A DNA stretch of 38,925 nt, taken from contig NZ_FOXC01000026.1 of NCBI RefSeq assembly GCF_900115605.1, forward strand, positions 1-38,925, read 5' to 3'. The notes under the pieces are model-generated. The model was given only the letters and a program-made list of their open reading frames with translations. It did no database searches and was not told the DNA's origin. Source of the stretch: Halolactibacillus halophilus. GTDB taxonomy: Bacteria > Bacillota > Bacilli > Bacillales > Amphibacillaceae. Below are positions 8,277-15,795 of this stretch, in pieces (positions within the stretch are counted from its first letter, which is position 1; the number at the start of each line of letters is the position of its first letter). The translations under genes were made by a program, and so were the position numbers.

Positions 8277-8308
8277 TGCGATGGCTTTCTTCACTGAGGG
8301 CCATCGCA
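8277..8308 (+). terminator. Hairpin between ndh2 and eetA (partial terminator or processing site)
   Basis: A perfect 9-bp stem TGCGATGGC / GCCATCGCA with a 14-base loop, about 25 bases after the ndh2 stop. The following CTCTACTTTTATC is only weakly T-rich, so read-through into eetA is likely. It may set the ratio of ndh2 to downstream message. Confidence 0.45.
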
Positions 8309-8410
8309 CTCTACTTTTATCACCTTTATGGTAGTAAGTAGAAATGATTGAAACATCTGTGTTTCACCTTTACAATAAAGAAGAATAAAACAATGAAAGG
8401 AAGGATAGAA

Positions 8411-8851
8411 ATGAAACGATTTTTAAAACTCGCAACCATCAGCGATATGTTCGTTATTCTTGTACTAATCGGGATTTCTTTTCTTCCTTTTGCTGTTTTT
8501 TATGCCGAGCAATCATCCGGTGGTGAACGCTTTGTTGTCATCACCAAAGACCAAACAGTGTTGCATGAAATCGCACTCTCAGACATAGATGGCCCCCAAC
8601 AGATCACGATTGATTCTGATGACGGGCACTATAATACGATTGATATATCCAGTGATGAGGTGCATATGCACGATGCTAATTGTAATGACCAGGTCTGCGT
8701 TCGCTCAGGTACAATCGACTCACCAGGTGAAACGATTGTCTGTCTTCCACATAAAGTTATTGTTGAAATAACTACCAAAGACACGGGTGCTGATCAAGAG
8801 ATTGATATTATTAGCTCATTTATTTTCTTGAAGGAGTTACACTATGAGTAA
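8411..8851 (+). CDS. eetA: EetA: membrane-anchored NusG domain II protein
   Basis: Single N-terminal membrane helix (about residues 8-30) followed by an extracytoplasmic NusG domain II-like fold. The diagnostic segment is C-N-D-Q-V-C-V-R-S-G...IVCLPHKVIVEI in the C-terminal half, with the paired cysteines and the CLPHK strand. In Listeria EetA works with EetB in electron transfer from the quinone pool to the outside; the exact chemistry is not settled. I use the ATG at 8411, preceded by AAAGGAAGG. A TTG-initiated extension from 8348 would add 21 residues without a ribosome-binding site. It overlaps eetB by eight bases. Length is 146 aa. Confidence 0.88.
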   Translation: MKRFLKLATISDMFVILVLIGISFLPFAVFYAEQSSGGERFVVITKDQTVLHEIALSDIDGPQQITIDSDDGHYNTIDISSDEVHMHDANCNDQVCVRSGTIDSPGETIVCLPHKVIVEITTKDTGADQEIDIISSFIFLKELHYE

Positions 8852-9395
8852 TAATCAACGACTTGTCTATATTGCCCTACTCGCTAGCCAAGCTGTCATT
8901 ATCGGCTTAGTTGAGCGCATGATTCCTTCACCCTTTTTCTTTGCTCCAGGCGCAAAACTTGGGCTTGCGAACATTATTACGTGTATGGCGTTATATACGT
9001 TGCCCGTTAAAGATACGATGAAAGTCATCGTGATCCGTTTATTACTCCAAACCCTTCTAGCAGGGACAGTCTCTACCTTCCTCTATAGCGGGATGGGAGC
9101 ACTGGCAAGCTTTTTAGGGATGTTATTTGTTAAGCATTTACCAAAGGTCAGTATTATTGGTGTGAGCGCAACCGGATCTGTGCTTCATAACGTTGGTCAA
9201 TTAGTTGTCGCAAGTCTGGTGGCTAACACTTTTAGTGTGATGTTGTATTTACCTATATTATCGCTGATTGGGATTTTAACCGGGATTGCGACAGGGATTG
9301 CCGCCCATTACTTATTACATCACGTCGAACGTCTGCACTATTATATGGACTTAAAAACACTTGAAATAGATGATATGAAAGAGGTTAGATTATGA
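8844..9395 (+). CDS. eetB: EetB: Gx transporter family / HepI-like membrane protein
   Basis: A 183-residue, very hydrophobic protein with about five membrane spans. The N-terminal segment LVERMIPSPFFFAPGAKLGL followed by AN is the conserved P-G-x-K-L-G-L-A-N motif of the Gx transporter family, related to heptaprenyl diphosphate synthase component I. In Listeria EetB partners EetA. The synteny eetA-eetB-dmkB supports that assignment over a role as a stand-alone prenyl synthase subunit. It overlaps eetA by eight bases and dmkB by four (ATGA), so translation is coupled throughout. Confidence 0.88.
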   Translation: MSNNQRLVYIALLASQAVIIGLVERMIPSPFFFAPGAKLGLANIITCMALYTLPVKDTMKVIVIRLLLQTLLAGTVSTFLYSGMGALASFLGMLFVKHLPKVSIIGVSATGSVLHNVGQLVVASLVANTFSVMLYLPILSLIGILTGIATGIAAHYLLHHVERLHYYMDLKTLEIDDMKEVRL

Positions 9396-10372
9396 CTTCC
9401 TACCAGATTTGGCAAAATGATAAGACGCTTATCAATGATCTTCAGGACGTTGAAGCGATGATTGATCAACATATACGAATTAAAAACAAACATATAGAAG
9501 CGCAAATAAAGAAGGTAACGAATAACCACGGGAAAATGTTACGTCCTGTCTTTGTCTTACTCACAAGCCAAATAGGCAATCAATATAACCGAGAGAAGGC
9601 GATTGCCTTTGCGGCCGCATTAGAAACACTCCATATGGCGACCCTGGTTCATGATGATGTGATTGACCAAGCAGATACTAGGCGCCAAATCTCAACGTTA
9701 CACACAGTAAAAGATAATCGCTATGCGATTTATGCTGGGGACTATCTCTTTTCTATTTGCTTTAATATGTTGTCAAAATACACCGAAGAATTAAATTTGC
9801 TCAACTATAATGCCCGGAGTATGGAAAAAGTCTTAATCGGTGAACTTGATCAGTTAGAGTCACGCTTTACGCCACCGAAGAGTGTGAAAAGTTATCTATC
9901 GCGCATTTCAGGAAAAACAGCACAACTTTTCGCAGTGAGCTGTTATACCGGTGCGACTGAAAGCGGTGCTTCATTGCGCGATCGACAGCGAGCCTATAAC
10001 ATGGGGAAATATATCGGTATGGCTTTTCAAATCATTGATGATATCTTAGATGTTGAAGGCGATGAGAAAAATGTTGGTAAACCGGTCATGGCTGACATTC
10101 GCCAAGGTATTTATACGTTACCACTGATTTATAGTTACCAACAACAACCTGAAACGGTCGGAGCTTTACTAGATAAAGCGACACCATTTAGCGATGACAC
10201 CATTGCTCAGTTGAAGTCAGCGATCGACAAAACCGGTGGTGTATTAGCTGCACAAAAACTGGCCACGCGTTATACTAAAAAAGCATTAATCGTCTTAAAT
10301 AAGTTACCAGATGGTGACTACAAAACAACACTTAAGCACATTATCACCGATATGTTAGCACGCACTTTATAG
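9392..10372 (+). CDS. dmkB: Polyprenyl diphosphate synthase (DmkB-like, trans-isoprenyl type)
   Basis: Chain-elongating prenyl synthase that makes the isoprenoid side chain for the quinone. The first Asp-rich motif is in LVHDDVIDQADTRR (near residues 86-99), and the second is FQIIDDILDVEGDEKNVGKP near residue 215. The GK-x-LRP substrate site is near residue 45 (HGKMLRPVFVLL). Length (326 aa) is standard for medium/long-chain synthases (heptaprenyl/HepII type). The last gene of the operon, it starts on the eetB stop codon and is followed by a strong terminator. With menA across the divergent promoter it would supply a locus-specific demethylmenaquinone. Confidence 0.92.
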   Translation: MTSYQIWQNDKTLINDLQDVEAMIDQHIRIKNKHIEAQIKKVTNNHGKMLRPVFVLLTSQIGNQYNREKAIAFAAALETLHMATLVHDDVIDQADTRRQISTLHTVKDNRYAIYAGDYLFSICFNMLSKYTEELNLLNYNARSMEKVLIGELDQLESRFTPPKSVKSYLSRISGKTAQLFAVSCYTGATESGASLRDRQRAYNMGKYIGMAFQIIDDILDVEGDEKNVGKPVMADIRQGIYTLPLIYSYQQQPETVGALLDKATPFSDDTIAQLKSAIDKTGGVLAAQKLATRYTKKALIVLNKLPDGDYKTTLKHIITDMLARTL

Positions 10373-10398
10373 TTTATAACTTGATAGTTAAAAAGGAT

Positions 10399-10446
10399 AA
10401 ATAGCGCTCACAACCTAAAAGAAGGTTATGAGCGCTATTTTTAGTT
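10399..10446 (+). terminator. Terminator of the ndh2-dmkB operon
   Basis: An 18-bp stem (10399-10416 with 10423-10440; one G-U pair) built on AAATAGCGCTCA and TGAGCGCTATTT, closing a 6-base loop and ending in TTTTTAGTT. Strong intrinsic terminator 27 bases after the dmkB stop. Confidence 0.85.
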
Positions 10447-10468
10447 AGATAAGGTAGAAAAAACGTCA

Positions 10469-10501
10469 TGAAAAAGAACTTGGGTCCCCCCCAAGCTCTT
10501 T
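10469..10501 (-). terminator. Terminator of the lipoprotein gene
   Basis: Stem 10473-10484 with 10490-10501 (AAAGAACTTGGG / CCCAAGCTCTTT, one G-U pair), GC-rich at the loop. Read leftward it continues into TTTTTC. It begins 15 bases after the stop of the lipoprotein gene. Confidence 0.75.
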
Positions 10502-10516
10502 GTCTTTACTTATTAA

Positions 10517-11050
10517 TTATTCTTCGACTGATACTTCGCCTTCAACTGTACCATCTAAAGCAGCTGATGCTTCATAATCAGCATTGGCAAAGATAACATT
10601 ACCTGTTACTGTAGCTGATTCGTGTAAGTTAAAGCCATCTGCTTCAACGTAGACATCACCTTCAAGCATACCACCTTGGAAGCGCAAGTTTTCACTTTGA
10701 ACAACTAAACGATCCGTTGTAATTGTCCATTGGTCAATAATATTATACTCATCATCTTGTGTGTAAGCTGCGATTTTACGGTAGATATCGCCATCTTCTT
10801 CGCCACCATCACGGAATTCACCCGCAACAACAAGCTCACCGTCTACTGTCATGTCTTGTGTTGGGATAATGATCCACGTACCGTTTTCTGATGCTGTTTC
10901 TTTTAGTGCTTCACCGTCATCAGCAACTGAGGCTGCTGTTGTAGCGTCTGCGCCTTCGTCTGTCGCATCATCAGAACTTGTATCGTCTGAACCACATGCA
11001 GCAAGAAGTACGACAGATAAAATCATCGCTAAAAATAATTTGAATTTCAT
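10517..11050 (-). CDS. Acidic lipoprotein of unknown function next to the EET locus
   Basis: A 177-aa secreted lipoprotein. The signal peptide MKFKLFLAMILSVVLLAACG has the lipobox LAAC, so the mature protein starts at Cys19. A low-complexity linker rich in Asp, Ala, Thr and Ser spans residues 20-50. The C-terminal part has repeating short beta-type segments (DGELVVAGEF, MLEGDVYVEADGF, TVTGNVIFANADY, LDGTVEGEVSV) that resemble stacked turns, as in bactofilin-like or other beta-solenoid folds; this is an impression, not a homology result. It lacks the D-x-x-S/T-G-A/S-T flavinylation motif expected of PplA. It is convergent with dmkB. Its Shine-Dalgarno is AGGGGGAA. I do not recognise the family. 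Confidence 0.8.
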   Translation of the reverse strand: MKFKLFLAMILSVVLLAACGSDDTSSDDATDEGADATTAASVADDGEALKETASENGTWIIIPTQDMTVDGELVVAGEFRDGGEEDGDIYRKIAAYTQDDEYNIIDQWTITTDRLVVQSENLRFQGGMLEGDVYVEADGFNLHESATVTGNVIFANADYEASAALDGTVEGEVSVEE

Positions 11051-11078
11051 GTGAAATTCCCCCTAAGTTAATTAGTTT

Positions 11079-11108
11079 ATGTACGTCCTCACGTACATGT
11101 TTATTATA
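11079..11108 (-). promoter_or_regulatory. Lipoprotein gene -10 and a dyad at the start point
   Basis: TATAAT on the minus strand (11108-11103) with no convincing -35. Immediately downstream is a perfect 8-bp dyad ATGTACGT-N4-ACGTACAT (11079-11098) spanning the expected start point near 11096. It could be an operator or a 5' mRNA hairpin. Confidence 0.5.
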
Positions 11109-11190
11109 TCACATATTTCTACTTTTTAAACATAAAAGTATAGTTAGGTGTCATTTTTACACATTTTTTGATACTTTCTTCTTAGACCGC

Positions 11191-11238
11191 GGCAAAACAA
11201 AACAAGCGATCATTTCTACTAGAGAAATGATCGCTTGT
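11191..11238 (-). terminator. Terminator after yabR
   Basis: A perfect 16-bp stem, 11202-11217 with 11223-11238 (ACAAGCGATCATTTCT / AGAAATGATCGCTTGT). Read leftward it is followed by TTTGTTTTGC. It closes the divIC-yabR part of the housekeeping run. Confidence 0.8.
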
Positions 11239-11273
11239 CCGATCTATTTTAAGCTCAAAGCTTACCGTAAGAA

Positions 11274-11684
11274 TTAGCCTCTTTTCGCTCCGCGACCACC
11301 GCGTTTAGATTCCGTATGTTTTTTTAGTGATGCGAGACGATCTTCTGAATCTTTTAAGAAACGATTCATTTTCGACTCGAAATTCTCTGGACGTTCACGC
11401 GTTGGCTTTTGTTGGCTATGATTTGGCTTACGGCGAGTTGGTGCCGGGTTATCCTTTGCCTTTTTAATCGATAAACCAATTTTACCATCAGATTCGACGT
11501 TAAGGACTTTAACTGTCACTTCGTCTCCAACTTTTAAATGCTCGTTAATATCCTTCACATAATTATCGGCAACTTCACTAATGTGGACCAGACCTGTCTT
11601 ACCTTCTGGTAATTCCACAAACGCACCAAAATTTGTGATTCCCGTTACCTTACCCTGCAGCTTTTTGCCTACTTCGATTGACAT
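11274..11684 (-). CDS. yabR: S1-domain RNA-binding protein (YabR-like)
   Basis: Cytoplasmic RNA-binding protein with one S1 domain at residues 5-75: GKVTGITNFGAFVELPEGKTGLVH, the L-K-V-G-D-E-V-T-V-K-V strand and the DGKIGLSIKKA end are all canonical. The C-terminal 55 residues are basic and disordered-looking (Arg/Lys/Gly, ending KRGGRGAKRG), adding non-specific RNA affinity. It lies directly downstream of divIC as in Bacillus, Listeria and Staphylococcus, which fixes the identity. In those genomes tilS-hpt-ftsH follow; here the block ends in a terminator and the next genes are accessory, so the chromosome has been rearranged at this point. Confidence 0.9.
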   Translation of the reverse strand: MSIEVGKKLQGKVTGITNFGAFVELPEGKTGLVHISEVADNYVKDINEHLKVGDEVTVKVLNVESDGKIGLSIKKAKDNPAPTRRKPNHSQQKPTRERPENFESKMNRFLKDSEDRLASLKKHTESKRGGRGAKRG

Positions 11685-11761
11685 AAAAAAAATGCTCCTC
11701 CTTAAGAATTAAAAAAAGATATAATACCTAACTACATTATAGCTAAGCAATGAAAACAATG

Positions 11762-12139
11762 TCAATAAGATGGCGTCTCTTCTGTTAATTTAAATATGAT
11801 TTCGCCCTCTTTTGTGAGAAAATAGTTCGTTTTTGCGATTCGCAAGATATAATCTTCATCTTGTAAGAGATTAATTTCTTCCTGCAAGGTCGTTTCTTCT
11901 GCTTGAAGGTTCGTTAATTCTTCCTCTAAATGGTTATATTCTTGTTGCTTTTTCGCATAGAGTGACTGCTTTTCTATGTAAGCATGCGCAAATGCGGCAA
12001 TGGTAATGAAGAAGATAATGCCAAAAACGATGAGACGTCGACGCAAGAGACGTTGTCTTCTTTTAAAACGTTCTTGTTTCGCATCATACTTATTCATATA
12101 ATTGGATCGAATCCGTTTTACATTATCTCTTTCGCCCAT
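11762..12139 (-). CDS. divIC: Cell-division protein DivIC (FtsB-like)
   Basis: Small bitopic septum protein that pairs with FtsL and DivIB in the divisome. It has a strongly basic cytoplasmic N terminus (many Lys/Arg, residues 10-35), one membrane helix at about 36-56, and an extracytoplasmic Leu/Glu-rich coiled coil (about 60-95). The C-terminal motif DEDYILRIAKTNYFLTKEGE is typical for DivIC/FtsB. The ATG at 12139 has AGGAGGAG eight bases upstream; a GTG three bases earlier is also possible. Between it and rqcP sits a terminator and a 300-base gap where Bacillus has yabP and yabQ. Confidence 0.92.
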   Translation of the reverse strand: MGERDNVKRIRSNYMNKYDAKQERFKRRQRLLRRRLIVFGIIFFITIAAFAHAYIEKQSLYAKKQQEYNHLEEELTNLQAEETTLQEEINLLQDEDYILRIAKTNYFLTKEGEIIFKLTEETPSY

Positions 12140-12142
12140 CAC

Positions 12143-12446
12143 AATCTCCTCCTTTATTCATTTCCAATCTTTTTAACTTACATATATTGTACTATAGTTT
12201 GATGAAAAATGTATCCACCTTTTTACGGATTAATTCAGACGATTCTTGCGTTATTTCACCATTTTCGCATATCTTAACCGCCCTTTGACACCCTTTTTGT
12301 TAGTTCTTCCCTCTTTTTCTTTGATTGTGTTAAACTTGGTTTAAGTTCACTCTAGGTGCTCGGTCAAATCGAGTGGTTAGTTTTCTAACATATAAAAACC
12401 CCCCTTATGCTTAGAAGATATACATAGAGGAGGTGTAAATAGAAAA
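12143..12446. other. Intergenic region between divIC and rqcP
   Basis: This 304-base gap occupies the place of yabP/yabQ in Bacillus. I see no open frame resembling either protein, only the rqcP terminator near its right end and presumably the divIC promoter at its left end (a TACAAT on the minus strand near 12187, without a clear -35). Confidence 0.6.
12394..12435 (-). terminator. Terminator of mazG-rqcP
   Basis: Read leftward, ACCTCCTCTATG pairs with CATAAGGGGGGT (one mismatch, two G-U) and is followed by TTTTTATATG. It lies just after the rqcP stop. Confidence 0.7.
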
Positions 12447-12719
12447 TTAAAATGGATCTTTCTTTGCTACTGGTTCATCTTTAATCACTGTATAGAGTGA
12501 TTGCGCTTCATCTTTCTTAACGTTCTCTCTTAAATCATTGATCTTAATCGTTAATATTTTCTGACCAAACGTAATCACAAGTTCATCTTCTACTTTTACA
12601 GTCGTTGATGCCTTTGCCTGGTTACCGTTAACCATAATACGCCCTTGGTCTGCCACTTGTTTTGCGAGTGTTCGACGTTTAATTAAGCGTGAGATTTTCA
12701 AAAATTTATCTAAGCGCAT
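12447..12719 (-). CDS. rqcP: RqcP, S4-domain ribosome quality-control protein (YabO)
   Basis: A 90-aa Hsp15-like protein that binds the 50S subunit with peptidyl-tRNA during Ala-tailing by RqcH. The whole N-terminal half is an S4 domain: MRLDKFLKISRLIKRRTLAK, then GRIMVNGNQAKASTTVKVED. Length matches the family. The Shine-Dalgarno AAAGGAGGGCG is well placed. It follows mazG at 51 bases and keeps the conserved order mazG-rqcP-divIC. Confidence 0.93.
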   Translation of the reverse strand: MRLDKFLKISRLIKRRTLAKQVADQGRIMVNGNQAKASTTVKVEDELVITFGQKILTIKINDLRENVKKDEAQSLYTVIKDEPVAKKDPF

Positions 12720-12770
12720 TATACGCCCTCCTTTAGTGTCTTTTTCATTTATTATAGCATGACTTGCCTT

Positions 12771-14090
12771 TTATCTATCCTTATATTGTTTCACGATCGC
12801 TTGATTATAGCTCTCTAAGGCAACATCACTCTTAATATTATCATAGCGCGCTTCAGTTATAAGCGCAAATAAAAGCGCCCCTAGCTTATGTTCTTTTTGA
12901 TTAGTGTCACTCTCACGAAAAGCGATCAATGCTTCATTAACAGAGATAGCTGGCTCATCTAAATCGGTAATGGTTTTACTAATTGCCTCTGCTTTTACGA
13001 GTGGACTAGCTGATTTTGGTATGCGATCAAAGACTGACTGACGATTGGCTTTTTCTTTAGCTTTAATCGCTTGCCAGTTCGCAATGACGTCTGCTTCACC
13101 TGACACCGTAACATCACCAAACACATGGGGATGACGACGAATCATTTTTTCTGAGAGTGTACGGATGACATCATCCACCGAGAAATAACCGCTGTCTTCT
13201 CCAATTTGACTATGAAGTAGGACTTGGAGTAACACATCCCCTAATTCTTCAATGATACCATCATCATCAGCCGCATTAATCGCATCGATGAGCTCATAGG
13301 CTTCTTCAATCAAATGATGTCGCAAGGATTCATGCGTTTGTTTCTGATCCCACGGACAGCCCCCTGGTGCTCTTAAGCGATAAATAACTTGTCTGATATA
13401 ATCAAACTGGTGAGATAACAATGATTCTTCTGGTTTTTTAACGTAGATACTCGTTAAATTAGATAGTGTGACCGCACGGTCTAAATCATAAAGTGGGACG
13501 GTTTCGATGCGTTCTGTTTGGGCACCGGCTGCTTCAACGACGGTGACAGGATAATCATCCGGTAAGTCTTCCATTAACGTAAGCTTTAATTCAGATGCAA
13601 TCATCTGGTCGTAGACTTGGCAAAAAACTAAGTGTTGATGATAGTTAATGTCTTCCCGAATTAAATCGGTCGCGTCAAGAAAACTAAAACCATCAATCGG
13701 GTCAAGCTTTACCGCTCGAAACAAGTCGTCTAAATAGCTTTGACCACCAATGATTTCAACCTCAACAGTTGCTTCAGCTAACAGTAATTGAACAGTTTTT
13801 TCTGCGAGCATCGGATGTCCGGGTACCGCATATAAGATATCGGACGCCTTAGATAAGTAAATCAATTGCTCAGCAATTGTCTGGTACACCTCTTCGAAAC
13901 GATCGTGCGCAGTATAGACATCATCAAATGATTGAAAAGTGACGCCTTCTGCAGTTAATGTCTCAATGACTGGGTGGTCGATTGTCCGGGCATAAATCGT
14001 TCCCTTATAGTTGGTGAGTGTCTGGTAGAGACCAACGGATAATTGTTCTAAATCGCCGCCCCCCAAACCACAAATTTGTATCATTCCCAT
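12771..14090 (-). CDS. mazG: MazG-family nucleoside triphosphate pyrophosphohydrolase with N-terminal methylase-like domain (YabN)
   Basis: Two-domain protein. The N-terminal ~200 residues have a tetrapyrrole-methylase-like fold opening with IQICGLGGGDLEQL, and a conserved AVPGHPMLAEKTV loop near residue 90. The C-terminal part is MazG: GGCPWDQKQTHESLRHHLIE starts near residue 243, then EEAYELIDAI and EELGDVLLQVLLHSQI supply the ExxE...ExxD Mg-binding set. MazG hydrolyses NTPs to NMP plus pyrophosphate; the methylase-like half has no proven activity. At 439 aa it is somewhat shorter than B. subtilis YabN, mainly in the C-terminal tail. It starts 29 bases after yabM and is probably cotranscribed with it. 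Confidence 0.92.
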   Translation of the reverse strand: MGMIQICGLGGGDLEQLSVGLYQTLTNYKGTIYARTIDHPVIETLTAEGVTFQSFDDVYTAHDRFEEVYQTIAEQLIYLSKASDILYAVPGHPMLAEKTVQLLLAEATVEVEIIGGQSYLDDLFRAVKLDPIDGFSFLDATDLIREDINYHQHLVFCQVYDQMIASELKLTLMEDLPDDYPVTVVEAAGAQTERIETVPLYDLDRAVTLSNLTSIYVKKPEESLLSHQFDYIRQVIYRLRAPGGCPWDQKQTHESLRHHLIEEAYELIDAINAADDDGIIEELGDVLLQVLLHSQIGEDSGYFSVDDVIRTLSEKMIRRHPHVFGDVTVSGEADVIANWQAIKAKEKANRQSVFDRIPKSASPLVKAEAISKTITDLDEPAISVNEALIAFRESDTNQKEHKLGALLFALITEARYDNIKSDVALESYNQAIVKQYKDR

Positions 14091-14119
14091 CTGTATTCTC
14101 CTTTATCTCTTATATTTCC

Positions 14120-15655
14120 TTACTTTCTCATCAATAGTTGTTTTTCTTCGGTTGTCACGGCCTTAAATTTAATAAGCGCTAGACTATAAACCACCACACC
14201 AACAACAATCAGCCCTAGAAGATAAATCAGTTGTAGGAACCGTGATTCACTGAATAAATATGAGTCAAGTATAACGTCAAGGCCGACGACGCTTAAGGTG
14301 AGTGCCAAAAGCGCACCCAACATGCCGCGAAGTGGGACTGAAAAGCGTTGTTTTAATTGACGTCCCAGCAACATATGATTGACAACAAAAATCGTCAGCG
14401 TACCAAGTACTGTACTCACCGCTGCACCTGGTAAGAGTAACAACGGAATCAAGAGTTGATTCCCTAAATATTTAACTGTCAGTCCGCTTATGATGGCAAT
14501 GACGACGTGCTTACCTTTTCCATTAGCTTGCATGATGCTTGACGTTAATATTGCTAGTGAGGTAAACACAATCGACACAACAAACAGCTGTAGACTCACC
14601 GTCCCGGCGGTATCTTTAAATAACACTAGATTCACTTTGGGCATCAAGATAATTAAGCCCGCTGTTGCGGCCGTAGATAAGTACAATCCAAACCGATAAG
14701 CTGTAGTAGCAAGTTGCATGAATTTTTTAAGATCCGCATTTTTCGTCGCTTGTGTTAATCCTGGTACAAGTGCCAAGGTGATTGCACTTGAAGCGACAAT
14801 GCCTAACTGACTCAGCGGCTGGGCCCGGTCAAGAATACCTTTTAACTGTTTGGCTTCTGACAAGTCAACCCCTTGTTGATGCAGCAACTCAACTAAAGTA
14901 AACGCATCAACCCACTGTAGCAACAACAACATCATATGGTTCATCGCAATGATCACACTATAAAAAATAAGCGGCTTTACGAGCACTCGATAATTAAAAG
15001 CACCGCGGCGCCCTTTCATTTTTGAAGTCATCGGTCGTACTCGTTTTTGATTAAAGTGAAAATAGCATGTGGCAACTACAGCGCCAATAATGGCACCGAT
15101 ACTCGCAACAACTCCAATCGCATACAGTGACCAAGTTGTCCTCATAACTAAAACGGCACCGCCAATAATAATACCGACGCGAAAAAGTTGTTCAAGTACT
15201 TGCGAAAGCGCTGTTTGTTCCATTCGACCCTCAGCTTGACTAAACCCGCGCTGTAAGGCAAGTTCCGGTACAACCCACAACAGTAAAAAACTCACACGCA
15301 AACCTCGCATCAGTTGTTGATCACCCATCCACTCTGCAAGGATAGGGGCTGAGAAAAACAACAAGCTAAATAGCAAGGTCGTGACTGAATAAAGAAATAA
15401 CCGGATGTACCGCTTATTTTGTCTCATCTGTGGATGTTCAATCACGAGTGCGGCCATGCTTTGTGGTAGACCGTACAACATCATCATCGTCATCATTCCG
15501 ATAAACGGGTAGATTTGTTGGTAAATATAAAAGCCGACATCACCAGTAATATTTTGAAGCGGAATTCGGTAAAAGGCACTTAATACTTTACTTAACAAAC
15601 CGGCATACGTTAAGATGATTGCCCCTCGGACCATCTCTTTATCTGTTTGACTCAT
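14120..15655 (-). CDS. yabM: MOP-superfamily polysaccharide/lipid-linked precursor exporter (YabM, SpoVB-like)
   Basis: Integral membrane protein of 511 aa with about 12-14 predicted spans, opening with the family-typical GAIILTYAGLLSKVLSAFYR then IPLQNITGDVGFYIYQQIYP. This start is shared by SpoVB, YabM and other MurJ-related flippases of the MOP superfamily, which move lipid-linked wall or polysaccharide precursors. Its place between mfd and mazG matches yabM of Bacillus and the Staphylococcus homologue. Substrate is not known from the sequence. Here spoVT is missing upstream and glcT-ptsG is inserted instead. Confidence 0.88.
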   Translation of the reverse strand: MSQTDKEMVRGAIILTYAGLLSKVLSAFYRIPLQNITGDVGFYIYQQIYPFIGMMTMMMLYGLPQSMAALVIEHPQMRQNKRYIRLFLYSVTTLLFSLLFFSAPILAEWMGDQQLMRGLRVSFLLLWVVPELALQRGFSQAEGRMEQTALSQVLEQLFRVGIIIGGAVLVMRTTWSLYAIGVVASIGAIIGAVVATCYFHFNQKRVRPMTSKMKGRRGAFNYRVLVKPLIFYSVIIAMNHMMLLLLQWVDAFTLVELLHQQGVDLSEAKQLKGILDRAQPLSQLGIVASSAITLALVPGLTQATKNADLKKFMQLATTAYRFGLYLSTAATAGLIILMPKVNLVLFKDTAGTVSLQLFVVSIVFTSLAILTSSIMQANGKGKHVVIAIISGLTVKYLGNQLLIPLLLLPGAAVSTVLGTLTIFVVNHMLLGRQLKQRFSVPLRGMLGALLALTLSVVGLDVILDSYLFSESRFLQLIYLLGLIVVGVVVYSLALIKFKAVTTEEKQLLMRK

Positions 15656-15705
15656 TATGACATTCCTCTCAACTTCATTTCACCGTCCATTATATCATAA
15701 ATAGG

Positions 15706-15739
15706 CAAAAAAAAGCCCCATCCATGGCAAGGATAGGGC
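15706..15739 (-). terminator. Terminator of ptsG
   Basis: Read leftward, GCCCTATCC pairs with GGATGGGGC (one mismatch) across a 7-base loop and is followed by TTTTTTTTGCC. It lies 55 bases after the ptsG stop and just before yabM. Confidence 0.85.
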
Positions 15740-15795
15740 GTTCAATAAGGTATACTGAAATAATATATCTTAAAGCACAATGTGCTCTAAAGATC

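Noticed and set aside
10517-11050. The lipoprotein as PplA
   Set aside because: It has no FMN-binding domain and no D-x-x-S/T-G-A/S-T flavinylation motif.
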